Of a stretch of 64,000 nucleotides of DNA, positions 46,102 to 55,105 are shown piece after piece; the first letter of the stretch is position 1, and every line of letters starts with the position of its first letter. A program made the translations under genes and the position numbers. The DNA is taken from the NCBI RefSeq assembly GCF_015277855.1, contig NZ_CP063812.1, positions 1,054,001-1,118,000 of the forward strand, given 5' to 3'. This DNA comes from Microbacterium cremeum. GTDB lineage: Bacteria; Actinomycetota; Actinomycetes; Actinomycetales; Microbacteriaceae. The notes under the pieces were generated by a model, which searched no databases, was not told the origin of the DNA, and was given only the letters and a program-made list of their open reading frames with translations.

Positions 46102-47154
46102 ATGCTGGAGGGCATGGTCATCGACGGCCTCGACATCCCGGACGACGGAACGACCCGCATCGATCGTGTCGGCGTGCTCCTGGCTCGCACGGCAGAAGGC
46201 GACGAGTCCGCGTTCGCCCGCCTGTACGATCTGCTGGCGCCGCGCGTGTTCGGGCTGGCCCTGGCGACGGTGGGCGATCGCGCGCAGAGCGAGCAGGTCC
46301 TGCAGGACGTGTTCCTCGAGGTCTGGCGCGCCGCCGCGCGTTTCGCGTCGTCCGGCGAACGCGGGCGTCCGTGGGTGCTCGCCATCGCCCAGCGCCGCGC
46401 GGCCGACGCGGCGCGTGGGCGCGCCGGTGACGGGCAGCCGTCCTCGTCGACGGATGCCGCGACCACCGCCGTCGCGACCGCCGATGCCGCACCGCCGCTC
46501 ACGATGCGCTCGAGCCTGCTTGCGCAGATCGCCGCGTCTCCGCAGGTGCCGCCGGTCGAGGCATCCGTCGTCGCCGCCGCGCTCGAACAGGGTGAGGCTG
46601 TCGCCATGCCGCAGCGCGCCGCGCCGGACCGGACGGACCATCCCATGGTGGAGCCGGCGCCGACCACGACGGTGATCCAGGCCATGTCGCGACGCAACTG
46701 GACGCGGGCGGTCGTCGGCCTCGCGGTCGCACTGGTCGTGCTGGTCGGGCTCGGGTACGTCGCCGCGACCATCAACGAGGTGCTCACGCGCCCGCCGACG
46801 CTGGCCGCACTCGACGAGATCGAGGCCGCGCCCGACGCTGTCTCGGCGACGGTGGCGCTGGACGACGGCGGCTCGGCGACAGCCCACTGGTCGCCCTCGC
46901 TCGGGGAAGCGGTGCTCGTGACGACGGATCTCCGCGCCATCGGCGCGAACGAGGTGCTCGAGATCTGGTGGGTCCAAGACGGCCAGTACACGCCTGCGGG
47001 CACGTTCGATCCGGGTCCGGACGGCTCGGCGACGGTGCAGCTGGAGGGCGACTGGCAGGAGGGCGCCGTCATCGCGGTGACGGTCGCGCCCGAGGACGCC
47101 CCGGCGGAGGGGACGCCGACGGAGCGCCCGATCTTCGAGATCCCCACCGGGTAG
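46102..47154 (+). CDS. Fusion of sigma-70 region 2 with an RskA-type anti-sigma sensor domain
   Basis: 350 residues from ATG 46102 (46042 GTG and 46114 ATG are alternatives). The first part has the SigK-like region 2: DESAFARLYDLLAPRVFGLA, QVLQDVFLEVWRAAARF and GRPWVLAIAQRRAADAAR. No sigma region 4 follows. A Thr/Ala-rich linker leads to LLAQIAASPQVPP, the stretch found before the membrane helix in RskA proteins. A helix RAVVGLAVALVVLVGLGYVA follows, then the extracytoplasmic RskA domain with ATVALDDGGSATAHW and EIWWVQDGQYTPAG. The zinc-type anti-sigma domain is also absent. It reads as an in-frame fusion across sigK and rskA. It is divergent from the kinase gene. Confidence 0.75.
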   Translation: MLEGMVIDGLDIPDDGTTRIDRVGVLLARTAEGDESAFARLYDLLAPRVFGLALATVGDRAQSEQVLQDVFLEVWRAAARFASSGERGRPWVLAIAQRRAADAARGRAGDGQPSSSTDAATTAVATADAAPPLTMRSSLLAQIAASPQVPPVEASVVAAALEQGEAVAMPQRAAPDRTDHPMVEPAPTTTVIQAMSRRNWTRAVVGLAVALVVLVGLGYVAATINEVLTRPPTLAALDEIEAAPDAVSATVALDDGGSATAHWSPSLGEAVLVTTDLRAIGANEVLEIWWVQDGQYTPAGTFDPGPDGSATVQLEGDWQEGAVIAVTVAPEDAPAEGTPTERPIFEIPTG

Positions 47155-47186
47155 CCCGGCGCAGCTCGCCCAACGGCGGTTGCGGC

Positions 47187-47198
47187 TAACGTGGTGCC
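47187..47198 (+). promoter_or_regulatory. -10 box and leaderless start of the AraC gene
   Basis: TAACGT at 47187-47192 ends 6 nt before GTG 47199. Confidence 0.5.
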
Positions 47199-47606
47199 GT
47201 GGCATCCGCCCCGCAATCTCCTCAGACCCTCGTGCACCTGCGTCGTGCCCGCGACCTGATCGACCGTGACTACGCCCTGCCCCTCGACGTGCCGACGATG
47301 GCCGCGAAGGCGCTCATGTCGCCGGCGCACTTCTCTCGCGAGTTCAAGGCGGCGTACGGCGAGACGCCCTACGCGTACTTGATGACCCGGCGCATCGAAC
47401 GGGCGATGGCTCTGCTGCGGAACGGATCGACGGTGACGGATGCCTGCATCGCGGTGGGTGCGACGTCGCTGGGCTCGTTCAGCTCGACCTTCACTGAGAT
47501 CGTCGGCGAGACTCCGAGCGCGTACCGGGCCCGCCCGCACGACGCCGCCGAGGTGATGCCGCTGTGCATCGCGAAGATCCTCACGCGGCCGACGCGCTAC
47601 GCGTGA
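47199..47606 (+). CDS. AraC-family transcriptional regulator (HTH only)
   Basis: 135 residues consisting almost entirely of the two-helix AraC DNA-binding domain: DVPTMAAKALMSPAHFSREF and IAVGATSLGSFSSTFTEIVG with GETPSAYR. No ligand-binding domain is present. It is followed by a VOC-family gene, a frequent actinobacterial pairing in which a short AraC regulator controls a glyoxalase-like protein. Confidence 0.9.
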   Translation: MASAPQSPQTLVHLRRARDLIDRDYALPLDVPTMAAKALMSPAHFSREFKAAYGETPYAYLMTRRIERAMALLRNGSTVTDACIAVGATSLGSFSSTFTEIVGETPSAYRARPHDAAEVMPLCIAKILTRPTRYA

Positions 47607-47662
47607 GGCGGCCCCTGCCCGAACCGAGCAGGATCGGAGAAGCACGGCCGGCAGCGGCGCCC

Positions 47663-47675
47663 TAGCGTGGATGCC
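47663..47675 (+). promoter_or_regulatory. -10 box and leaderless start of the VOC gene
   Basis: TAGCGT at 47663-47668 ends 7 nt before ATG 47676. Confidence 0.5.
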
Positions 47676-48083
47676 ATGACCAGCATCTCTCTCGCATACA
47701 GCCCCATCACCGTCGACGACGTCGACGCCGCGATCCCGTTCTACCGCGACGGTCTCGGCCTCGAGATCGTCAACGATGTCTCGTACGACGGCCACCGGTG
47801 GGTGAGCTTCGGGTTCGCCGGGCAGGCCGGGCTGTCGCTCGTGGTGTCGGACCCGACCGCAGGACGCTCGCCCGAGGACGGCGACGCCCTCCAGCGCCTC
47901 ATCGTGAAGGGCTCCGGTCCCGGCCCCTACGTGTTCACCACCGACGACCTCGACGCCACCTTCGAGCGCCTGCGCGCGTTCGGGGCGGAGGTGCTCCAGG
48001 AGCCGATCGAACAGGGATGGGGAGCGAAGGACTGCGCGTTCCGCGACCCGTCCGGCAACCACATCCGCATCAACCAGGCCTGA
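47676..48083 (+). CDS. VOC (glyoxalase/bleomycin resistance-like) family protein
   Basis: 135 residues with two beta-alpha-beta-beta-beta halves: VDDVDAAIPFYRDGLGLEIV and YVFTTDDLDATFERLRAFGA, ending CAFRDPSGNHIRINQ. The function (isomerase, dioxygenase or binding protein) is not determined by sequence. It is probably controlled by the preceding AraC regulator. ATG 47676 is preferred to a GTG three codons upstream because of the -10 spacing. Confidence 0.88.
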   Translation: MTSISLAYSPITVDDVDAAIPFYRDGLGLEIVNDVSYDGHRWVSFGFAGQAGLSLVVSDPTAGRSPEDGDALQRLIVKGSGPGPYVFTTDDLDATFERLRAFGAEVLQEPIEQGWGAKDCAFRDPSGNHIRINQA

Positions 48084-48156
48084 GACCGGGGTCGATCATG
48101 TGCCTGCCGTGGGCCGCCGCCCTGCGCCAGCCGGCTCCCGTGCTCGTCGCGGCGGG

Positions 48157-48169
48157 TAGCGTGGAGCAG
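48157..48169 (+). promoter_or_regulatory. -10 box and leaderless start of the next hypothetical gene
   Basis: TAGCGT at 48157-48162 ends 7 nt before GTG 48170. Confidence 0.5.
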
Positions 48170-48808
48170 GTGAGCGAGGAGTCCAGAGAGTTCCACAAGC
48201 CCGTCCGCCGGCCGGCCGAGCTCTTCGACCGGCTGTACTCGGCCGAGGATCCCGCCGAGGTGTCGCGGATCGCCCACTCGACGGCGCACGCGCTGCTCGC
48301 ACGCGTGCGCACCGACCCCGACGCCGGGGTGATCGACCGTCTCATCGCCTTCACCGATCAGCACGGCATCGACGACATCGCCGAGCTGTGGTCGCGGTCG
48401 CCGGCGAAGACGCTGCCCGGAGCCCTCTGGCGGCTGTACCTGCTGCAGCTCATGATCCACGACGATCCGCGCACGGCCGCGCTCCTGTACGAGCGCGGCC
48501 GTGCCGAGCTCTCGTCGGCCGACGAGGTCGTGGCAGGAGCGCCGTCACCCGCCGGCCCCGACGAGCTCGTCGCCCTGGTCGACACGATCATGCGCGGACT
48601 GTTCGAGGGGGACTTCGCCGTCGCGCTCGACCGCGCGGCCGCGTTCTGCCGCATCCAGGCGTCGGGTGCGACGCATGTCGCCGACGACTACGAGGCCACC
48701 GAGCCGGATCGGGCGTCGTCGTTCACCACCCGTGCGCTGCGGCTCTCGGACTACGCCGCCGACCTCGCCGCTTCCGCGGGCCTGTGGCGACGCGACGCCC
48801 TCACCTGA
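48170..48808 (+). CDS. Conserved hypothetical protein, all-helical
   Basis: 212 residues starting FHKPVRRPAELFDRLYSAED after five leader residues. It continues with VIDRLIAFTDQHGIDDIAELWSRSP-type helices and LPGALWRLYLLQLMIHDD. It is soluble, has no signal peptide and no catalytic motif I know. I recall similar Microbacteriaceae proteins annotated loosely, but no function is established. The GTG at 48170 is chosen because it fits the leaderless -10. Confidence 0.65.
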   Translation: MSEESREFHKPVRRPAELFDRLYSAEDPAEVSRIAHSTAHALLARVRTDPDAGVIDRLIAFTDQHGIDDIAELWSRSPAKTLPGALWRLYLLQLMIHDDPRTAALLYERGRAELSSADEVVAGAPSPAGPDELVALVDTIMRGLFEGDFAVALDRAAAFCRIQASGATHVADDYEATEPDRASSFTTRALRLSDYAADLAASAGLWRRDALT

Positions 48809-48828
48809 GGCATCCGTCCGTGCCTTGA

Positions 48829-48885
48829 CCCGGCACGCATCAACGCTCCTTCGTCGCATTGATCCGCACTGCGTCAAGTGCCGGG
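48829..48885. repeat. Imperfect inverted repeat in the 207-bp spacer
   Basis: CCCGGCAC (48829-48836) faces GTGCCGGG (48878-48885), with ATCAA/TTGAT inside. It may terminate the hypothetical gene upstream. Confidence 0.45.
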
Positions 48886-49002
48886 CCGCAGAACGCCTCT
48901 CGGCGCGAGGCCGCTCGCAGCGGCAGAAGATGGAGCCCGGGGTTACTGCGGCCCGGCCGATCCAGTGTAACCGAGGAGACGGGGCAGGCATTCCCGAGGT
49001 CG

Positions 49003-49015
49003 TAGGCTCGGTGGC
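49003..49015 (+). promoter_or_regulatory. -10 box and leaderless start of the aminotransferase IV gene
   Basis: TAGGCT at 49003-49008 ends 7 nt before ATG 49016. Confidence 0.6.
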
Positions 49016-49903
49016 ATGGCCTGGCGTTTCGCGCTCGTGATCGACCCCGCGGCATCCGACGACCCCCGCACCGACTTCAGCGGCACCTTCACGCCGATCG
49101 ACGTGGCGGCGCCGGCGCTGAGCGTGGGGGAGATGAGCACGCAGCGCGGCGACGGCATCTTCGAGTCGATCGGCGTCGTCGACCGGCACGCGCAGGAGGT
49201 CGGCCCGCACCTGGATCGGCTCGCGCACTCCGCGGCGCTGTGCGACCTGCCGGTGCCGCATCGTGAGCAGTGGCGGCAGGCGGTCGAGGTCGCCGCGGAG
49301 CACTGCCCCCCGCACGGGGAGGCGGTGATCAAGCTCATCCTCAGCCGCGGCGTCGAGCACGGTCCGACGCCGACCGCGTGGGTGACCGCCGCCGAAGCGC
49401 CCGACAACACCCGCGTCCGCGAACGCGGCATCCGGGTCGTGACACTCGACCGCGGCTACGGCCTCGACACGCCCGCGAAGGCGCCGTGGCTGCTGCTGGG
49501 CGCCAAGACCCTGTCGTACGCGGTGAACATGGCGGCGATCCGGGAAGCGCGCCGCCGGGGCGCCGACGACGCGATCTTCGTGACCTCCGACGGGTTCGTC
49601 CTCGAGGCCCCCACGGCCTCGCTCATCCTCCGCGTCGACGGGCGGTTCGTCACGCCCGCGCCCAACGGCGGCATCCTTCACGGGACGACGCAGCTGAGCC
49701 TGTTCGCACACCTCGCCGAGCACGGCCACGAGGTCGCCTATGAGACGGTGCCGGTGTCGGCGATGGCGCAGGCGGATGCCGCGTGGCTGGTGTCGAGCGT
49801 GCGCCTCGCAGTGCCGATCACGGCGATCGACGCCGTCGAGGTTCCGGTGGACGCCGAGCTGACGGCATCCTTCAATCAGTACCTGCTGAGCCCGCGGGAC
49901 TGA
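49016..49903 (+). CDS. Class IV aminotransferase, aminodeoxychorismate lyase-like
   Basis: 295 residues of the PLP fold-type IV family. The GDGIFESIGVV start of the domain, the LLGAKTLSYAVN segment with the PLP lysine, GADDAIFVTSDGFVLEAPTA and the phosphate-binding PNGGILHGTTQ are seen. PabC (4-amino-4-deoxychorismate lyase, folate pathway) is the best guess; a branched-chain or D-amino-acid aminotransferase is possible. It ends 16 bp before the convergent pstB. Confidence 0.85.
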   Translation: MAWRFALVIDPAASDDPRTDFSGTFTPIDVAAPALSVGEMSTQRGDGIFESIGVVDRHAQEVGPHLDRLAHSAALCDLPVPHREQWRQAVEVAAEHCPPHGEAVIKLILSRGVEHGPTPTAWVTAAEAPDNTRVRERGIRVVTLDRGYGLDTPAKAPWLLLGAKTLSYAVNMAAIREARRRGADDAIFVTSDGFVLEAPTASLILRVDGRFVTPAPNGGILHGTTQLSLFAHLAEHGHEVAYETVPVSAMAQADAAWLVSSVRLAVPITAIDAVEVPVDAELTASFNQYLLSPRD

Positions 49904-49919
49904 GCCCCGCCTCCGGCGG

Positions 49920-50699
<780 letters not shown>

Positions 50700-50730
50700 G
50701 TTCCCTGTCAGTTCTTTTCGGGTGGGATGC

Positions 50731-51837
50731 TCAGCGGCCGAGCTTGGGCGAGAAGACCTTCGCGATGATGCGCGCGATGAGGTTCAGGAGCATCACGATG
50801 ACGATGAGGGCGAGAGCCGCGCTCCACGCCCGGTCGATGTACGCCTGGGCGGGGATGCCCTGGTTCATGTACTGCGAGTACGCGAACACCGGCAGCGTCA
50901 TCATGCGGCCGTTGAAGAGGTCGTAGTTCATGGAGGTGGCGACGCCTGCGGTCAGCAGCAGCGGCGCGGTCTCGCCGATGACGCGCGAGATCGACAGCAT
51001 GACGCCCGTGGTGATGCCCGCCATCGAGGTCGGCAGCACGACCTTGGCGATCGTGCGCCACTTGGGCACACCGAGCGCGAGCGACGCCTCGCGCAGCTCG
51101 TTCGGCACGAGGCGCAGCATCTCTTCCGTGGAGCGGACCACGACCGGGATCATGAGCACCGACAGCGCGATCGAGCCCATGATGCCCATGCGGATGCCCG
51201 GACCGAAGATGAGGGCGAAGACGGCGTAGGCGAACAGACCCGCGACGATCGACGGGATGCCGGTCATCACGTCGACGAGGAACGTGATGCCGCGTGCGAG
51301 CCGGTTGCCGGCGCCGTACTCGATGAGGTAGATGGCCGTGAAGATTCCGATCGGGATGGAGATGACGGCGGCTGCCACCGTGATGAGCAGTGTCCCGACG
51401 ATGGCATGCAGCGCGCCGCCGCCCTCGCCGACGACGTTGCGCATCGACGACGTGAAGAACTCCGCCGACAGCCCCGCCACGCCGTTGACCAGCACCGTGG
51501 CCGCCACCGACACCAGCGGGACCATCGCGATGCCGAACGCGATCGTGACGACGCCCGTGACCAGTCGGTCGACGCCCTTGCGGCGCCCCTCGACGAGGCT
51601 CGAGAGCACCACGATGAGCACGAGGTAGAGGATCGCTCCGACGACGGCCCACCCGGCCAGGTTGAACGGGTCACCCGCGCCGAGCGAGGGGATGGCGAAG
51701 ATCACGGCGCTGACGACGGCGCTCGCGGCGAGGATCGCCCACGGCGCCCAGCCCGGGAGGTGGCCGCTCGTGAGACGCGGGCTTTCGCGGACGACCGACT
51801 GCGGTGGCGTCTGCGGGGGAGCGGTGGTCACGGTCAT
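50731..51837 (-). CDS. pstA: Phosphate ABC transporter permease PstA
   Basis: 368 residues. An N-terminal cytoplasmic tail and helices near 35-100 precede the permease core. The EAA-like loop is [20 protein letters not shown], and [11 protein letters not shown] is a PstA signature. It has about 6-8 helices, somewhat longer than the enterobacterial protein owing to the N-terminal extra helices. It begins one base after pstC ends. Confidence 0.95.
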   Translation of the reverse strand: MTVTTAPPQTPPQSVVRESPRLTSGHLPGWAPWAILAASAVVSAVIFAIPSLGAGDPFNLAGWAVVGAILYLVLIVVLSSLVEGRRKGVDRLVTGVVTIAFGIAMVPLVSVAATVLVNGVAGLSAEFFTSSMRNVVGEGGGALHAIVGTLLITVAAAVISIPIGIFTAIYLIEYGAGNRLARGITFLVDVMTGIPSIVAGLFAYAVFALIFGPGIRMGIMGSIALSVLMIPVVVRSTEEMLRLVPNELREASLALGVPKWRTIAKVVLPTSMAGITTGVMLSISRVIGETAPLLLTAGVATSMNYDLFNGRMMTLPVFAYSQYMNQGIPAQAYIDRAWSAALALIVIVMLLNLIARIIAKVFSPKLGR

Positions 51838-51838
51838 G

Positions 51839-52783
51839 TCAGTTCGCTCCCGAGAATTCCTTGCGGCGGCTGACGATCCATCGGGCGATGGCGTTGACCG
51901 CGAAGGTGACGATGAAGAGGATGAGGCCGGTGGCGATCAGCACGTTGATGTTGACGCCGTACGCCTCGGGGAAGGTCAGCGCGATGTTCGCGGGGATGGT
52001 GCCCGGGTTCTCGGACGTGAAGAGCTCAAACGTCACGATGTTGGCGACCGAGAGCACCATGGCGACCGCCATCGTCTCGCCGAGCGCGCGGCCGAGGCCG
52101 AGCATCGACGCCGAGACTATGCCGCTGCGGCCGAAGGGGAACACCGCCATGCGGATCATCTCCCAGCGGGTCGCGCCGAGGGCGAGTGCCGCCTCCTCGT
52201 GGAGGACCGGGGTCTGCAGGAAGATCTCGCGGCAGATCGCGGTGATGATGGGCACGACCATGACGGCCAGGACGATCGCGGCGGTGAAGATGGTGCGTCC
52301 GGTGCTGGACACCGTGCCGCCGAAGAGCGGGAACCACCCCATGTTCGCGTTCAGCCACGCGTAGACAGGCTGGACGGCCGGGGCGAGCACGAGGATGCCC
52401 CACAGGCCGAAGACGACGGAGGGCACCGCCGCGAGCAGGTCGACGAGGTAGCCGAGACCCTGCGCGAGACGGCGCGGTGCGTAGTGGGAGATGAAGAGGG
52501 CGACCGAGACGGCCAGCGGCACGGCCATCAGCAGGGCGAGGAACGACGCCCACACGGTGCCGAACGCGAGCGGCCAGACGTACTGCCAGAAGTTCCCGCT
52601 GAGCAGGCTCGCGTTCTCGCTCGTCGCGGTGAGGCCCGGGACGGACTGGACGATGAGGAAGATCGCGACGGCGGCGAGGGTGACGAGGATCATCACGCCG
52701 GCGCCGAGCGCGGTTCCCGAGAACCAGCGGTCCCCTGGCCGCTGCTTGACCTTGCCCGCGGCCGGGGCGGTCGTCGTGGTCAT
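51839..52783 (-). CDS. pstC: Phosphate ABC transporter permease PstC
   Basis: 314 residues. Helices include VMILVTLAAVAIFLIVQSVP and the core with GILVLAPAVQPVYAWL. The EAA-like loop is EAALALGATRWEMIRMAVFP, and GRALGETMAVAMVLS is the PstC-typical segment. It pairs with PstA in the membrane. It is separated from pstS by a strong hairpin. Confidence 0.95.
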   Translation of the reverse strand: MTTTTAPAAGKVKQRPGDRWFSGTALGAGVMILVTLAAVAIFLIVQSVPGLTATSENASLLSGNFWQYVWPLAFGTVWASFLALLMAVPLAVSVALFISHYAPRRLAQGLGYLVDLLAAVPSVVFGLWGILVLAPAVQPVYAWLNANMGWFPLFGGTVSSTGRTIFTAAIVLAVMVVPIITAICREIFLQTPVLHEEAALALGATRWEMIRMAVFPFGRSGIVSASMLGLGRALGETMAVAMVLSVANIVTFELFTSENPGTIPANIALTFPEAYGVNINVLIATGLILFIVTFAVNAIARWIVSRRKEFSGAN

Positions 52784-52816
52784 GGTGTCCTTCTGCTGGT
52801 TCGGGTTGTCGAAGGT

Positions 52817-52851
52817 GTACCCGGCCCGATCCGCAGGATCGGGCCGGGTAC
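52817..52851 (-). terminator. 16-bp stem-loop between pstS and pstC
   Basis: GTACCCGGCCCGATCC pairs perfectly with GGATCGGGCCGGGTAC across a 3-nt loop, 7 bp behind the pstS stop. No T-run follows. It may protect or partly terminate the transcript so that PstS is made in excess of the permease. Confidence 0.8.
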
Positions 52852-52858
52852 GACGGTA

Positions 52859-53968
52859 TTACTCCGTGACGATCGTGTCGATCGCGGCGTTGACCTGCTC
52901 GCGCAGGGTGTCCGAGATCGGCGCCGAGCCGGCGGCGGCAGCGGCCGCGTCCTGGCCCTCGGCGCTCGCCACGTACTGGAGGTAGCCCTTGACGATCGGG
53001 GCGACCGACGCGTCGGCGTACTCCTGGCACGCGATCATGTAGCTGATGAGGACGATCGGGTAGACGCCCGCCTCGGTCGAGGTGCGCTGCAGCTCGATCG
53101 CGAGGTCGGCCTCGCCGCGGCCCTCTTCGAACGGCGACGCGTCGACGATGGCGGCGGCAGCCTCGGGCGAGTACGCCACGAACTCGTCGCCGACCTGTAC
53201 GGCAGCGGTCGAGAGGCCCTCCTCGGCGGCGCGCGACGCGTCGGCGTAGCCGATCGTGCCGTTGCCGCCGGCGACGGCCGACACGACGCCCGAGGTGCCC
53301 TGGGCGGCCTCGCCGCTCGAGAGCGGCCACACGCCGTCGGCCTCCGAGGTCCACACGTCGGGTGCGGCCTGGTTGAGGTAGTCGGTGAAGTTCTCGGTGG
53401 TGCCCGAGTCGTCCGCGCGGTGCACGGGCGTGACGGCCAGGTCGGGCAGCGTCGCGTCGGGGTTGAGCGCGGCGATCGCCGGGTCGTTCCAGTTGGTGAT
53501 CGTGCCGGCGAACAGGCCTGCGATGGTCGCGGGGTCGAGGTTGAGCGCGTCGACGCCCTCGATGTTGAAGATGACCGCGATCGGCGAGATGTAGGTCGGG
53601 AGCTCGACGATTCCCGAGCCGTCGACGCAGCCGTCGAACGGCCCCTCGTCGATCTCGTCGACCGTGAAGGCGCGGTCCGAGCCCGCGAACGGGAACGCAC
53701 CGGCCTGGAACGACTCGCGGCCCGCGCCGGAGCCGGCGGGGTCGTACGTGATGGTGACGCCGGGGTTCGCGGTCTGGAAGCCGGCGGTCCACGCCTGGAC
53801 GGCGACCTCCTGCGCGGACGAACCACCGCCGGCGATCTCGCCGGACAGGGTCGAGTCGGGCGCGTCGGTGTTGCCGCCTCCGGGGTTCTCGTTCGAGGCG
53901 CAGCCGGCGAGGGCGAGGGCCGCGACTGCGGCGACAGCGCCCACCTGGGCGATGCGAGAGATCTTCAC
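52859..53968 (-). CDS. pstS: Phosphate-binding lipoprotein PstS
   Basis: 369 residues. The signal peptide ends ALALAGC, a lipobox, so it is anchored on the outer membrane face. The mature part has GGGSSAQEVAVQAW and GSGAGRESFQAG (phosphate-binding loops), and GTITNWNDPAIAALNPDA. Length and motifs match PstS. The GTG at 53968 is preceded by AAGGA. A PHO-box-like repeat lies 118-135 bp upstream. Confidence 0.96.
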   Translation of the reverse strand: MKISRIAQVGAVAAVAALALAGCASNENPGGGNTDAPDSTLSGEIAGGGSSAQEVAVQAWTAGFQTANPGVTITYDPAGSGAGRESFQAGAFPFAGSDRAFTVDEIDEGPFDGCVDGSGIVELPTYISPIAVIFNIEGVDALNLDPATIAGLFAGTITNWNDPAIAALNPDATLPDLAVTPVHRADDSGTTENFTDYLNQAAPDVWTSEADGVWPLSSGEAAQGTSGVVSAVAGGNGTIGYADASRAAEEGLSTAAVQVGDEFVAYSPEAAAAIVDASPFEEGRGEADLAIELQRTSTEAGVYPIVLISYMIACQEYADASVAPIVKGYLQYVASAEGQDAAAAAAGSAPISDTLREQVNAAIDTIVTE

Positions 53969-54085
53969 TGTGTGAATCCTTCACGTGTCAGGGATGGATG
54001 CCCGGATTTCGGGCTTCCGGGGCGAACCCGGTGCGGGGTTCGCTCTGAAACGTAGGCGCGGACTCTTAAGAGAGTGGGCTCAGCA

Positions 54086-54103
54086 GGTGAACGGAAGGTG
54101 AAC
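54086..54103 (-). promoter_or_regulatory. PHO box (PhoP site) upstream of pstS
   Basis: On the minus strand two direct repeats GTTCACC lie at 54103-54097 and 54092-54086, an exact 11-bp period, as in Streptomyces PHO boxes. A third GTTCACC is on the plus strand at 54150-54156. A palindrome CTCTTAAGAG lies between the box and pstS, and a candidate -10 TACGTT is at 54054-54049. Confidence 0.75.
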
Positions 54104-54166
54104 GGGCTCCAGCGTGCACGTGGATCCGTGCGACGATACAGGGTCGCCCGTTCACCTGCGGATGCC

Positions 54167-55105
54167 TCAGATCTTGGGGATGTGGGTCTCGATCGCGACG
54201 ATCCCCGACCCGGGGTTGTCGACCGAGAGGTGCACCACCGAGAACGCCGCGGGCTCGAGCGCCGAGGCGCTGCCGAGATAGGACCCGCGCAGGGTGCCGG
54301 TGGCCAGCGCGATCTCGCTCATGATGTCCGGCAGCACCGGGCCGTGGCTGCACAGCACGGCGGGCTTGCGCGCGCGGACGCGCTCGCCGACGATCTTGCG
54401 CGGGTCGGAGGTGCCCTCCTCCCACGCGTCCTGCCCGATGAGCTTCGTCGTCCCGACCTTGCGGTCGAGAGCCGCCGAGAGGGGTGCCAGCGTCGTGACG
54501 CAGCGGGTCGCGGGGCTCGAGATCAGCTTGCGGGCGCCGAACGACACGAGCGGTCCGACGATGGACTTCGCCTGCTTCTCGCCTCGCGGCGACAGCGGGC
54601 GTGCGGCATCCTTCCCCTGCCAGTCGCCGCGTTCGACGGCCTTGGCGTGCCGCAGCACGATGATCGGGAAGGTGCGGAGCACGCCCTCCTCGATAAGTCG
54701 CACGAAGTTCTCGACGATCTCGACGTCGACGGGGTAGCTGAGGCGCGCGAGCGCCTTCTTGGGCTTGACCCACTCCAGCGCGGCGATCTCTTTGTTGGGG
54801 ACGAACGCCGATGCCCGGATCGCGGCATCCGTCGCCTCGGCCGCCCAGTAGTGCACGATCTTGGTGCGCTTGCTCGGGAGGTGATACCTCGAGACGCCCA
54901 CCGGCACGCCGAGCGCGACACGGATGCCGGTCTCTTCGTGGATCTCGCGGGCCGCCGTCTCGGCGAGCATCTCACCGGGATCGACCTTGCCCTTGGGCAG
55001 CGTCACATCGCGGTACTTGGTGCGGTGGATGAGGAGAATGCGCAGCTTGTCGTCGACGACGCGCCACACGACGCCCCCCGCCGCGTAGACGGCGGTCTCG
55101 GTCAT
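54167..55105 (-). CDS. mutT1: Nudix hydrolase fused to a histidine phosphatase (MutT1 type)
   Basis: 312 residues. The Nudix box runs from Gly39 to Ile61 with REIHEETGI. The C-terminal half is an RHG-fold phosphatase with [14 protein letters not shown] and SSPATRC, and a late SHGPVLP. Mycobacterial MutT1 has this two-domain form, hydrolyses 8-oxo-GTP/dGTP and diadenosine polyphosphates, and lies next to ppk as here. It overlaps ppk by 4 nt (ATGA). Confidence 0.92.
   Translation of the reverse strand: MTETAVYAAGGVVWRVVDDKLRILLIHRTKYRDVTLPKGKVDPGEMLAETAAREIHEETGIRVALGVPVGVSRYHLPSKRTKIVHYWAAEATDAAIRASAFVPNKEIAALEWVKPKKALARLSYPVDVEIVENFVRLIEEGVLRTFPIIVLRHAKAVERGDWQGKDAARPLSPRGEKQAKSIVGPLVSFGARKLISSPATRCVTTLAPLSAALDRKVGTTKLIGQDAWEEGTSDPRKIVGERVRARKPAVLCSHGPVLPDIMSEIALATGTLRGSYLGSASALEPAAFSVVHLSVDNPGSGIVAIETHIPKI

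Noticed and set aside
49016..49903. Branched-chain aminotransferase
   Set aside because: The size (295 residues) and motifs fit aminodeoxychorismate lyase-like proteins better, though not decisively.
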